A DNA stretch of 64,000 nucleotides from Azolla caroliniana (Eukaryota; Polypodiophyta). The position numbers and the translations under genes are program-made. Below the pieces are notes generated by a model. It saw only the letters and a program-made list of their open reading frames with translations. It was not told the origin of the DNA and did not search any database. Location: positions 7,812,001 through 7,876,000 of the forward strand of contig JBHGNT010000003.1 of assembly GCA_043228905.1 (NCBI GenBank), given 5' to 3'. Of the stretch, positions 30,004 to 41,100 are shown one piece after another (the first letter of the stretch is position 1; every line of letters starts with the position of its first letter).

Positions 30004-33000
30004 TTACGCTTCGTCCAAAATGTCCAGAATGCTTTGCTCCAAAATTTCCAATGGCTCGTCGGGAATCTGTTGTTGCTGTTGTGGCTGTTGTTCCGTTTGT
30101 GCCTTCTCCGTTTGGGGTTGCAGCTCCGTTTGTTGCTCTATACCGTCCGCACCTTTGTGGTATAGCGTGTCCTGTAATAAACAAAAGTGTCGGCATTGTA
30201 CCGCCAGGCGCTTCCTCTCGTCCTGGTTCATCTCCTCCGGAGGCAATCCGGTACTCAAAAACTAGTGCATATTAGTTAGCCACTTATCTTCTTGTGCCAC
30301 CGTTTCATCTGTTGTCGTTTCCGTGGTGACTCGAAAAAGCTCTGCATCCGGAAACTCGTCCGATACTCCGTCACCCATTTCGCAGGAATCTAGCCGGCTT
30401 AGATAATCTGCTACCGCATGCTGTATGTCGGGTCGGTGGAATATCTCAAATTCGAACTCCTGCAACAACAAAGTCCACCGGGCCAACTTACCGGTAAGTG
30501 ACGCTTTGGATACTAGGTAGAGGAGTGTCGAATGATCTACATGGAAGGAAAACTTTCTCCCCAATAAATAATGCCTGAATTTTGTTACGTTGTAGATCAT
30601 GCCTAAAGCTTCCCTTTCCGTGGTGGAGTAATTCCGTTCGGCTTTGGATAACTTCCGGCTTGCGTAATATACAAGCCGGTACCATCTTGGCTCCGTAAGT
30701 TGCATCAGCGCACTCCTGATTGCAATGTCGGACGCATCCACGAACACATGAAATTCCTTCGCCCAATCCGGGGGTTGCACTACCGGTGCTTGCGACAATA
30801 GAACTTTGAGTGCCCGGTACGCCTTATCTTCGGTGTTGGTCCACTGGAACGGTGTTCGGTGTACCGCAGCATGCAATGGTGTAGCTAGGTCCGCCAAATA
30901 CCGGAGCATTCGGCTATGCCAACGAATTTGTCCTAAGAAACGACTCAATGCCTTTGCCGTTGTTGGTGCCGGTGCCTCCAATATTGCTTTTACTTTGTCC
31001 GGATCTACGGCAATGCCTTCCTTGCTCACAATATGCCCTAGTAGGGTTCCATTGGACACTCCAAATACACACTTCGCCGGATTCAGGCTTAGCCGGTATG
31101 CCCTACACTTCTCCAGACATAGTCTGAGGTGCTGCAAATGATCTTCTTCTCGGCTATAGACGGCGAAGTCGTCAAGGAACACCTGCATAAAAGCCGTTAT
31201 GTATTCGCCAAAGATCTCCATGATAATCCGTTGGAATGTTGTCGGTGCCGTTTTCAGTCCGAACATCATCACCACGGCAACAAACACTCCCCATTCGGTA
31301 ACGAAAGCCGTTTTCTCTTGATCGTCAGGGTGCATCCGGGTCTGATTATACCCGTTGAATCTGTCTAAGAAACTGTAGACTTCATGGCCGGCGACGGCAT
31401 CCAAAACTCCATCCGTAAACGGAAGTGGAAATGCATCCGTTACCGTTGCCGCATTAGGCTTCCGGTAGTCAACACAAACTCTAATTTTTCCATTCTTCTT
31501 CGGTACGACTACGATCGGGCTTAGCCATGTAGATTTCTTTACGAGACGGATGAAGCCAACCCTCAGCAATTTGTCAATTTCCTCCTTGACTTTGGCGGCG
31601 TAGTTTGGGTTCATCTGGTATCGACGTTGTGCTACCGGCTTGGCGTCTTTGCTGAGATGTATCTGGTGCTGATACAACTGAGGATCCAGTCCTCTCATAT
31701 CCTCGTAAGACTAGGCAAATACGTCGCGAAACTCGTTGAGGAGTGTAATTATCGCCGTTTTGTTCTCTGCATTTGTTTATTTGGGTACGTGCACCGGTTT
31801 TACCTCCTCCGTCGTTCCTAGATTTACCTCTTCTAATTGAGACGCTTTTACGCGTTGTGATACGGCCATTTCTCTTTCCAACACCTCCTGCGCTTGCCAT
31901 AACTCCCGGATTGCTTCTTTATCCAGTTCCGTCCGGTTGCAGTAAGTAGGGTGATATCGCTTCGGCGACGTCAATTTCGAATAGGGGTACAATCTTCGGG
32001 TTCTCCTGCAAGTACTGATCTTCTTCTTCGTCTGCTAATCCTTCCAACATATTGACGCACTCCGCATATAACGGTGTTAGATCCTTGCCGGTGCCCTTCC
32101 TTGGTTGTGTTGGTACCCGTACCTTCGCTTTTCCTCGTCGGAACGTGTAATCATATTCCTCCTCCAGTTCTGCTTGATGTGTGTCGTCTTTAACCAAGGG
32201 CGTCCCAACAATAATGGGTACGCTCCTTGAACCTGCAACTGGAGAACTACGGCTGAGATTCGGAATGTGTGGCCCCCGATGGTTACTTCTAGGTCCCGTA
32301 TTAATCCTGTTGGTCGCACCGAGCTTGTGTCTGCCATTCGGAGCCAGAACAGACATGGTTCCCACTCTTGGATTCCAAGACCATCGCATGTCGGAAGACT
32401 TATTACGTTAACGCCGGAGCCTCCGTCTATTACCGTGTCGGGGAGTTCTTTCCCTTTCACAATGGCACTAATTGTCGGACTATTGGTGTCCACCACCGCC
32501 GGTCCCTCCTCCGGATTTGAGAAGAATGCCGGAGCCGGTGGTGTTCCGCCTATCGTCATGCCGGACTTGAGTCCTTCTGTGAATCTTGGTACTAGTTGCA
32601 AGAGTCGTCCTAACGGCAGCGTGGTCTGGCATTCTTGCAATGCATGCCATGTCACGTTTTCGGACTGACTGCCGTCGGCGAGCTCTTCGGTGTTCTCCTT
32701 TTGCTACGTAAGTTCTGCTACGTTTCGCTCATTTGCCTTTTTCACCCATTCCGTTGCCTGTTTCTGGATGGCCTCTTGTGTCTCCCATTCCATTGTCTTG
32801 CCCTTCGACCTTGTGGTGACCTACTGTAGGTCTGCGACTTCGGCGACTACCATGTTTACTGTTGGTCGCTTATCATAGCTCTTTGCCGGACATTGATTAC
32901 TATAATGTCCTTCTTGCCGGCAATAATAGCAATATGCCTTCCGGGTATTGCTGGATTCGGCATTGTTTCCTGTACCCGGTGGAGGACCTGTGGTAACCGC

Positions 33001-34641
33001 GGGGCTCTAGTCCGGTTGGCTGCTTGAGGTGCCTTTTTCCAGTTCTTGTGGGTGGCTCCCTTTTTTGAAATGCCGTTTTTTATTAAAGTTCTTTTTGTTG
33101 CGGTACCCTTACTGGGGTTGGTCGTCATATCTCCCGTAATCTTCCCGTCGTTGGTGATACCCGGGGGAGTGATCCCGGTTGTGATGCTCGTACCGTCCAT
33201 TGTAATCTCGGTACTTGTCATATCTCTTGTACCGGTCATAGTTGTCTTGCTGATCGTTGTACCGAACATCCTGTGCCGGTCGATATCGCTCCTCTCACCG
33301 TCAATGTTTGTCCTCTTCGTCTCGGTTGCTACGTGGCTCGATTTGCCGGACTGGTGGTGCTTGCCGATTCAATAAGTTATATTCGCACCGATCCATCGTG
33401 TGGCTCGTAGAGTGGCAGAGTAAGCAGTGCGTCCTCATGGTGCACTCCAGTGATGAGTGTCCGGCGTTCAAGCAGGTCGTGCATTGGATTGCTTACCGGA
33501 AACGGAGATCCTCATCGGTTGGTAATGCTCGTTGGAGGGCTCCCATTGTTAGCCAAGAGCTCGTTTTTTCCATTTCTCTAACCCTGTCAATGACCTGGTC
33601 GACGGTGCTTGTGCGAAAGTCGATGACCGTGCATACTGTTCATAGAGGTTCTCAGAGCGTGGCTAAAAATATAGCCCTTGTTTCTTCATCAGGAGGTGCG
33701 CGGGTAAGCTGCCTGTGCATCCGTTGAAACCGGATGACAAACTGCGGGATGCTCTCCCCGGGGTCCTGCCGGATGGTATAAAATAAGCCCATCATTTCTC
33801 GCTGGTCCACCTCCTTCTGAAAGAAGTGCAAGTATTTGTCTTTTAGGTCCGCAAAGGTGGTGATGGTGCTGGGGTCCTGCGTTCGGTGCCATCTGGCGGC
33901 CGGTCCTTCCAATGTCACGCCGAATTCGGCTATCTTAGATCGTTCCTCTTCGGCCGCGGTTAACCGTTGTGACACATGGTTCGCCTCCCATGTTTGTTGA
34001 AACGCGTGAACATGAGCCTCCACGTCCGGGTCATCCCGATACTTGGAGTACTGGAACGACATGTCGTCGTCCGGTGTCGGTACGCAGGCTAGCGGTGTCA
34101 GTGGTCTTTCCTATTGTTCCGTCGACGTCGGAGGTCCTTGCCGGTCTTCCCTTGGTGTTGCCGGCTCGACTTCCGGTGTCAGAGGTCTTTCTTTGTCTTC
34201 TTCCGTCTCCGGAGGTTGCTCCACGTCTAGTGTCGGGGGTTGCCGGTCTGCCAACTCTAGTTCCGGTGTCGGTACTGTATCCGACTCCTCGTCCTCTGGT
34301 CCTCCTGGGGTGTCGTTACTACTGCGATAGTTCGTGTGCGCGTTGTAACCCCCTTCCGAATCCAATTCCAGCACTGAAAATGCTTCGGATTCGCCGTCTC
34401 TTCCGACCAAGGCCTGGAGAAGGGATTCCGCTTCCCGGAGACTGCTTACGTTGCTTCCTTCGTCCAGGTAGGCGTTTTGTTGCAGACGGAGCGACTCCTC
34501 CGCCACTTTCCGGATCACTTTGGAAAATGATCGATCCGTTCGGATTTCTTCCACTGCTTGCTGGAAAGCCTCTCACCGCCTTCTCCGTTCAGCAAGTCTT
34601 CGTGCTCTCTCCGTAACCGGGTCTTCTGTTGGCCTAGTCAT
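30004..34641 (-). pseudogene. K gag-protease-RT-RNase H, truncated before integrase
   Basis: ATG at 34639-34641 (MTRPTEDPVTERARRLAER), stop TGA at 34573-34575, acidic gag N-terminus, another stop TAG at 34111-34113, gag core (VEAHVHAFQQTWEANH, GPAARWHRTQ), CCHC knuckle (CYYCRQEGHYSNQC, about 32,930-32,885), protease-like segment (TVIDGGSGVNVISL, where the usual DTG/DSG reads DGG), then a 478-codon open frame 31698-30262 with RT (VDYRKPNAATV, MQVFLDDFAVYS) and RNase H (FVDASDIAI, HVDHSTLLYL). The last frame (30258-30004) starts like an integrase N-terminus (LLQDTLYHKGADG) but turns into a Gln-rich tail and stops. No H2C2 or D-D-E core remains. Confidence 0.87.
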
Positions 34642-34695
34642 CCATTCCGCCGTTGTTCACTGCGATTGTGCAGGAATCGTGGTCGCCAAAAACTA

Positions 34696-35155
34696 TGTTA
34701 CTCCTAGGGCCGGACAACAGCCTAACACATGGTGTCCACTTAAGACACTTCACCAAAGGGTGGTACGGCAGAATGACTTACGGCACAACACTTAATTAGA
34801 CCTTAATCGATTACTTAAGAATACATCATTAACACGCGTAAGATATACAATAAGCACAGAACGGTAATCAACATTAAAAGATTAAGGCGATAAGTTCTAT
34901 TAATTATCCGCTCTCGATTACATTGTAATAGGGCCTTTATATAGGTCTCCGGTGTGAAATACAAAACGGTGCCAACCGGCACCTTTTCGGGATCGGTCCG
35001 GATCTGGATCGGCATACCGATTCTAGTCCGTCCGTCCACATCTTCTCATATATTACTATATATTTTAAGACTACTAATTACAACAGTTCCCGAATAAACT
35101 ATTCCTTTCACACTCTGGTTTGGATCTCCTTAAGCCTTCTTGCCAGCCGGTAACA
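34696..35155 (-). repeat. 5' LTR of K (460 bp)
   Basis: TGTTACTCCTAGGG to CCGGTAACA. The base run just inside it on the minus strand (TTTTTGGCGACCACG) is the probable primer-binding site. I cannot assign the tRNA with confidence. Confidence 0.92.
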
Positions 35156-35160
35156 ACCGA

Positions 35161-35330
35161 CCCAATGGCAACGTAATCTGACATTCTTGTAACGCTTGCC
35201 ATGTTGGTCTCCGCATCTTTGCGGCCTCGTTGCGTGGCTCTCCGTGGCTTTGTTGTGCGGCTCTCCACGTCTTCGCGGCCTCGTTGCACGGCTCTCTGCG
35301 GCTTATTCTCCCCCTCAAGCCTGTAACGAA
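35161..35330 (-). other. Gypsy-like fragment inside H, right part, with short tandem repeat
   Basis: Continues the Gypsy-like fragment split by K (for example CATTCTTGTAACGCTTGCCATG versus the K copy near 32,630). Next to it, 35,215-35,305 holds three imperfect units of GCGGCCTCGTTGC-GGCTCTC. Beyond 35,330 the sequence returns to Copia H, near the point before RT (ALAMKVVAEQEPEDPNL). The switch point marks the join between Copia and Gypsy material. Confidence 0.6.
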
Positions 35331-37556
35331 GGTTTGGATCCTCGGGCTCTTGTTCGGCCACTACCTTCATCGCGAGGGCATAGTGATGGCCATATACTCG
35401 TTGTAGGCGTAACGAGTGACTTGGGTCTTCGCTCGTGATGAGCGGCGGAGTTTCTCGTTTGTCGATGTGAGCGCCTCGCCTTCTTTACTCCAGGTGTCCT
35501 CATGATGGGTACACCCAATTCACTGTCTAGTGAGAGAGCCGAATCATCCGAATCACGGTCGTCAGGATGGACCTCGACTTCGTATTCGAGCATCTTACCT
35601 TTGCCTTTGTCTGATGTCAGACTTGGTCGTGACGTGTTTTCATCGCGTGGAGGCTCTTGTGGGCCAATTAGCTCGGTAGAGCTTGGATTGTCCTTCGGTG
35701 GAGGACTTGGCCGAGTTTCGTCGGCCGAGTTTCCTCGATCGGGTCGGATGGAGTCGCATCGGGCTTATACCAAGATGCCAATTCGTCGAAAACGACGTCG
35801 CGACTTATCCGTACCGCTCGGGTCGAAGGGTTGAAGCACAAGTATCCTATGAGGATACATTCTTTCGACTTTGCGTTGGGCTTCTCTCGACTTTCGTTCG
35901 GGATGCGTACATTCGCAATGCTTCCGAACACCTTGAGGTGCGAGAGGATGGGCTTCCTTCCAACGAAGATCTCGTATGGAGTAAGCTCATGCACGCTATT
36001 TGTGGTGCATTGATTCATGAGATAGACGGCCATGGATGCCGCTTCCGCCCAATAGAAGTTCGACATGTGCTTCTCACGCATCATGGTGCATGCTACCTCG
36101 AGAATTTGCCGATTCTTTCTCTCGGCTACTCCGTTTTGTTGGGGAGTGTGTCGGCATGAGAATTCTCTACGAATGCCTTCACCTTGGAGGTAGGAGGTGA
36201 ACTCGTCGGAGAAGTACTCCTTTCCTCCGTCCGATCGTAGGCATCGAATGTGCCGACCAGTTTCTTTCTCCACCTGGCTTTTGAGCCTTTGAAAGTGGGA
36301 GAGCACTTCGCTCTTCTACTTCATCGGGTATATCCACACGTAGCGCGACTGGTCGTCGATGAAGATGACGTAGTAGCGGCATCTGCCGAGCGTCGGCATT
36401 TGAGCCGGTCCCCATACGTCCGAGTGGATTATGTCAAGGAGACCTTTGCTTGCGGAGCTCTCCTTCGGGAATGGGAGTCGATGTTGTTTGTCGAGTTGGC
36501 ATGCTTCGCACACTCGGTCGACTCGTTTCGATTCGAAGGCCGGAAGTCCGATTACGACTCCCTTTGATTGCATTCCGCGAAGCCGTTGGAGGTTTACGTG
36601 GCCGGTTCGCTTGTGCCACAACTCGATGTTTGTCTCGATCTTGAGACCTTTGGCGTACATGGCCGATTTTACCTCGTTCGAGTCGAGGATGAACAAGCGA
36701 CCGTCTCTCCATCCCTTGGTTATGAGTCGGTCGTCTTTCTCAATGAAGCAACCTTCATTGTTGAAGCGGACTTGCATGCCTTGCTCCACGATTTGGCCGA
36801 TCGAGACCAAATTCTTTGTTATTGTGGGCACGTGCAAGACATTCTTGATGCAGGTTTGCTCGCCTTCTTTCCCGAATGGGACATCGCCGATGTGCCGAAT
36901 GGGATGCAGAGTGTCATCTCTAGTCTCTATGTAGCCAGGTCGATCCGGCGTTCGCAAGTCGCGAAACCACTCTTGGTGCGACGTCATGTGGTGCGAGGCG
37001 CCGGAGTCTACGAACGACGCGTGTTCGGAGTTGGAGGTGCTTGTGGAGTTTGCGGGATCGGAGGCCATCATAGAGTTCGCTCTATGCCTCATCACGAAGA
37101 GTCTGTCGTAGTCCGCGTATTCCGCGTTCGGGGGGTAATTTGTGAGTTGCCAGCTTGTTGAAGCTGACTCGCTTTGTCTTTTTCGGCACTCCTCTTTGCA
37201 ATGGCCGATTTTGCCGCAATAGTTGCACATAGGTTGCGTCGTTCGCTGACTTTGTTCGGCGTGGAAGCTCCCCCTTCTTGTGAAGGTTCCTCGATGGCTT
37301 CCATTTCCTTGCCAAAATTGTGAATTCCCTTCGTGGGATAGGTCGAATTTACCTCTTCCGCTTCGACCTCGTCTTTGGGCACCATCTGTATTGGAGAAGA
37401 GCTTTTGTCCTTCCGATGTGTTGGTCTTTGATTGAACGTGGTTTTCTTCAACCAATAGCATCGATTGGAGGTTGAAGAACGAGGCAGGAGTATCTCTCGC
37501 CAAGATTGCCGTTCTGAACGGGTTGAATCATTGTGCGAGGCCGCCCAAGTATACTT

Positions 37557-38160
37557 TGATGGAAATTAATCGACACTTTCCAAACTTCACCTCTCGGCCA
37601 CAACCAAGGAAACACACGAATCGTTGTTGCAGAAAATGGGAAATGCAAAAAATAGAGTGGACACACGATTTAACGTGGAAAACCCTGTACGGGAAAAAAA
37701 CCACGGGAGTACAAGACTCCAAACCAAAACTATGCACAGAGAAATATACAATGGCGAGCTGCAAGGCGACGACCTTGAGCTCGCTGTCCTCGCCACAGGC
37801 GGCGGAATTACACAGAGGCGTCGACCTCTTCCTCTCTCACGCTCTATCTCTCTCACGGCTGCTCTCTCTTCACTCCTCTTGAGTGGAAAAACAGAAAAAT
37901 AAGAAGCAACATTAAAACTGTTTGCCCTAAGTCATATTTATACACATATGACTTTGGGGCTATTTACAACTATAGCCTCAAGGGCCCTTAGCAAACATAT
38001 TCACGGATATGTCCCCGCATCCGGATCTCTCTCCGGGTACATTCGTCATCCGGCTCCGAAGCCGGGGTCTTCATCATCCGGTTCCGAAACCGAAACCGGG
38101 CTCGTCGGCATTCATCTCCGACATCCGACCATCCCATCCGAAGGGACCGTAATCCCAACA
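37557..38160 (-). repeat. 3' LTR of J (604 bp)
   Basis: TGATGGAAATTAATCG to CCCAACA on the plus strand, next to the polypurine tract at about 38161-38171. TATA inverted repeat at 37929-37954. Confidence 0.95.
37929..37954 (-). promoter_or_regulatory. TATA box inside an inverted repeat (J 3' LTR)
   Basis: AAGTCATAT-TTATACAC-ATATGACTT on the plus strand, i.e. TATAA in the loop on the minus (element) strand. Identical to the copy at 42647-42672. Confidence 0.8.
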
Positions 38161-38170
38161 AACTCCCCCT

Positions 38171-41100
38171 TCACTTCGGCATGGGATGTCTTTCCAATCC
38201 GATCCTCTTCCGGCATGCTTCCAGCTTGTCGGGTGTGAGCACCTTGGTCAGCATATCCGACCCGTTCTCGTCCGTGTGGACCTTCGTCAGCACGAACTCC
38301 TTGTCTTCTATCCTTTCCCGGATCCAGTGATATCTTCGCTGGATGTGCTTCGTCCGGGAGTGATAGGCCGCGTTCTTTGCAAGGTGGATTGCACTCTGAC
38401 TATCGCAGTAGAGTCGGTACTCCTCCTGCCGGATACCGAGCTCTCTAATGAAGTCCTTCATCCATATTATTTCCTTGCCGGCTTCAACAGCCGCCATGTA
38501 CTCCGCCTCCGTGGTTGACAACGCAACCGTCTTCTGCAGCCTCGACTGCCATGAAACAGCTCCCCCTGCATACGTCATCACATACCCTGATGTGGACCGG
38601 CTGGTATCTGCATCAGCCGACATATCCGAATCGGTGAAGCCGTCGAGTTCGGGCTTACCGGAGCCGAATCGGAGGCACACGTTTGCCGTGCCCTTCAGGT
38701 ATCGGAGTATCCACTTGGCCGCGTTCCAATGCTCTTTGCCGGGATTGCTCATGTACCGGCTCACCACTCCGACTGCGTATCCAATGTCCGGTCTTGTACA
38801 CACCATTGCGTACATCAAGCTTCCGACGGCAGAGGCATATGGCACTTTCATCATGTCCTCCTTCTCAGCCTTTGTCTTGGGGCTTTGCTTGCTGGACAAC
38901 TTGCAGTTTGCCGGGAGGGTCGATCCGACCGGTCTTGCTTCCGACATGTTGAACCGTTTAAGCACCTTTGTCACGTACTTCTCCTGTGACAGCCACAACT
39001 GCTTCTTGCTCCGGTCCCGGATGATGTGCATCCCTAGTATTTGTCTCGCCGGACCCAAGTCCTTCATTGAGAAGGTTCGGTGAAGAGCCTTCTTCAGCAT
39101 CCGTATCTTGACCTGGTCCCGTCCGACGATCAACATGTCGTCCACATACAGGAGGAGTATTAGAAAGTCTCCTCCTTCGAACTTCTTCACAAACACGCAG
39201 TGGTCGGACTGCGTTTTGAGGTACCCTTCGTCGGTCATGAAAGAGTCGAACTTCCGGTACCATTGCCGGGGAGCCTGCTTCAGTCCGTAAAGGCTCTTCT
39301 TCAACCGGCATACCAGGTGCTCCTTCCCTTTCTTCTCGAATCCTTCCGGTTGCTGCATGTAGATCTCTTCTTCGAGGTCACCGTGAAGGAATGCCGTCTT
39401 CACGTCCATCTGTTCTACCTCGAGGTCCATGCTTGCCGCTATGCTCAGCACCGTTCGGATGGAGGTCATCTTCACTACCGGGGCAAATATCTCGTCGAAG
39501 TCGACGCCCTTCTTCTGCTGAAACCCCTTCACCACGATCCTGGCTTTGTATCTCGGGGGGTTTCCGGCATCTCCCGGTTTCAGCTTGAACACCCACTTGT
39601 TTCGAAGTGCCCGCTTTCCTTTCGGCAACTCCACAAGTTCATATGTATGGTTCTCATGCAGGGAATCCATCTCGTCCTGCATGGCACTCAACCACCTGCG
39701 GCTCTGGGTGTCATGCTTTGCTTCTTCAAAGCTCTCCGGCTCCCCCTCGTCGGTTAGCAGCACGTGCTCTGGTTCCGGAAATCTCCGGGGGGCCCTTCTC
39801 TCTCTTAGAGGATATCTCCGTTCCGGAGCTTCGGTGACCGGCTCCTCCGTTTCCTCTTCATCCGAATCCATTTCGGGATCGGGGCCGGTTCCGGTATCAG
39901 TTTCATCTTCCTCGGTCGGTTCTGTTTCTTCACCGTCTTCAGCCGGATCCTCGAGTGCTAACCGGTCCCTTGCCGGTCGGGACTGCTCCTCGTAGAGTTG
40001 ATCCTCACCGGTCGACTTGGAGCTCTTCATCTTCTTCTCCGACTCCCAGTCGGCGAGTGTCTTGTTCTCCATGAAGATGATATCATGACTCCAGAATATC
40101 TTCTTGTCGACCGGGTCCCATACTCGGTAGCCGAACTCGTCATCGCCGTAACCGAGGAATATGCATGGCCGGGTCTTTGGATCTAGCTTTCCTCTCCGGT
40201 CCTTAGCCACATGCACATATGCGAGACACCCGAACACCTTCAGATGCCGGTAGGATACTTCCCTACCGGTCCACACTCTCTGCGGCGTGTCTCCGTCCAA
40301 AGGTACTGAGGGTGATCTGTTTATCACGTATGTCGCCGTCGACATCGCCTCAGCCCAAAACCCCTTGGGTAATTCCGCATGCGCCAGCATACTCCGGACC
40401 CTCTCCATTATGGTCCGGTTCATCCTCTCGGCCAGCCCGTTTAGTTCCGGCGTCTTCGGCACAGTAAACTCGAGCCGGATTCCCTTCGAGCGACAGTACT
40501 CTGCGAACTGCCCCCGGTATTCCCCTCCGTTATCCGCTCGTATCGCTTTCAACTTCTTGCCGGATTCCCTTTCCACTCTCGCGTGGAGTTCTTTGAAGAC
40601 GGACAACACTTGGTCCTTTGTCTTCAACGGTGCCGTCCACAGCTTCCGGCTGTGATCATCAATGAATGTCACGAAGTACTGGGCTCCGCCATGTGACTTC
40701 GTTTCTACCTGACACACATCAGTGTGCACCAACTCCAATGGTGCGCTACGTCTCGTCGGTGGCCTTGAGTGGAAGGAGGTTCGGTTCTGCTTACCGGCCA
40801 GGCAATCGGTGCACTTCTCCAGGTGCACATGCTTCACTGGAATAAGGTTGTCTTCTGCAAGCCTCTTCATCCCCTTCTCACTCATGTGACACAGTCTCTT
40901 GTGCCACAGCTCACCGGCAGTGTCGGCTGCCACGTTTAACTCTTCCGGACACAACCAGGCATTCATAAGGTACAGTGTGTTGACTTTCCGGGCCCGAGCC
41001 ACTATCAGGCTCCCCTTGCTGAACTTCATTACGCCGTTCCGGATGCTACCTGTGTAGCCTTCATCGTCTAGCCTCCCGGCCGAAATCAGGTTCAATCGAA

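Larger units (their letters stand above)
29490..35155 (-). mobile_element. Gypsy element K, no integrase, inserted in H
   Basis: 5,666 bp with 460-bp LTRs at 29490-29949 (3') and 34696-35155 (5'), duplication ACCGA (29485-29489 and 35156-35160). LTRs differ at about 22 sites, roughly half at CpG. The internal minus strand has gag, protease, RT and RNase H but stops at the first residues of integrase. GC-rich with many CCGG sites. The RT active site reads FLDDF, as in several Tat/Athila-type Gypsy elements. Non-autonomous by integrase loss and several stops. Confidence 0.92.

Noticed and set aside
38448-39083. Plus-strand frame of 211 codons opposite the J polyprotein
   Set aside because: Antisense shadow of a GC-rich pol gene. 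The same shadow appears opposite element A.
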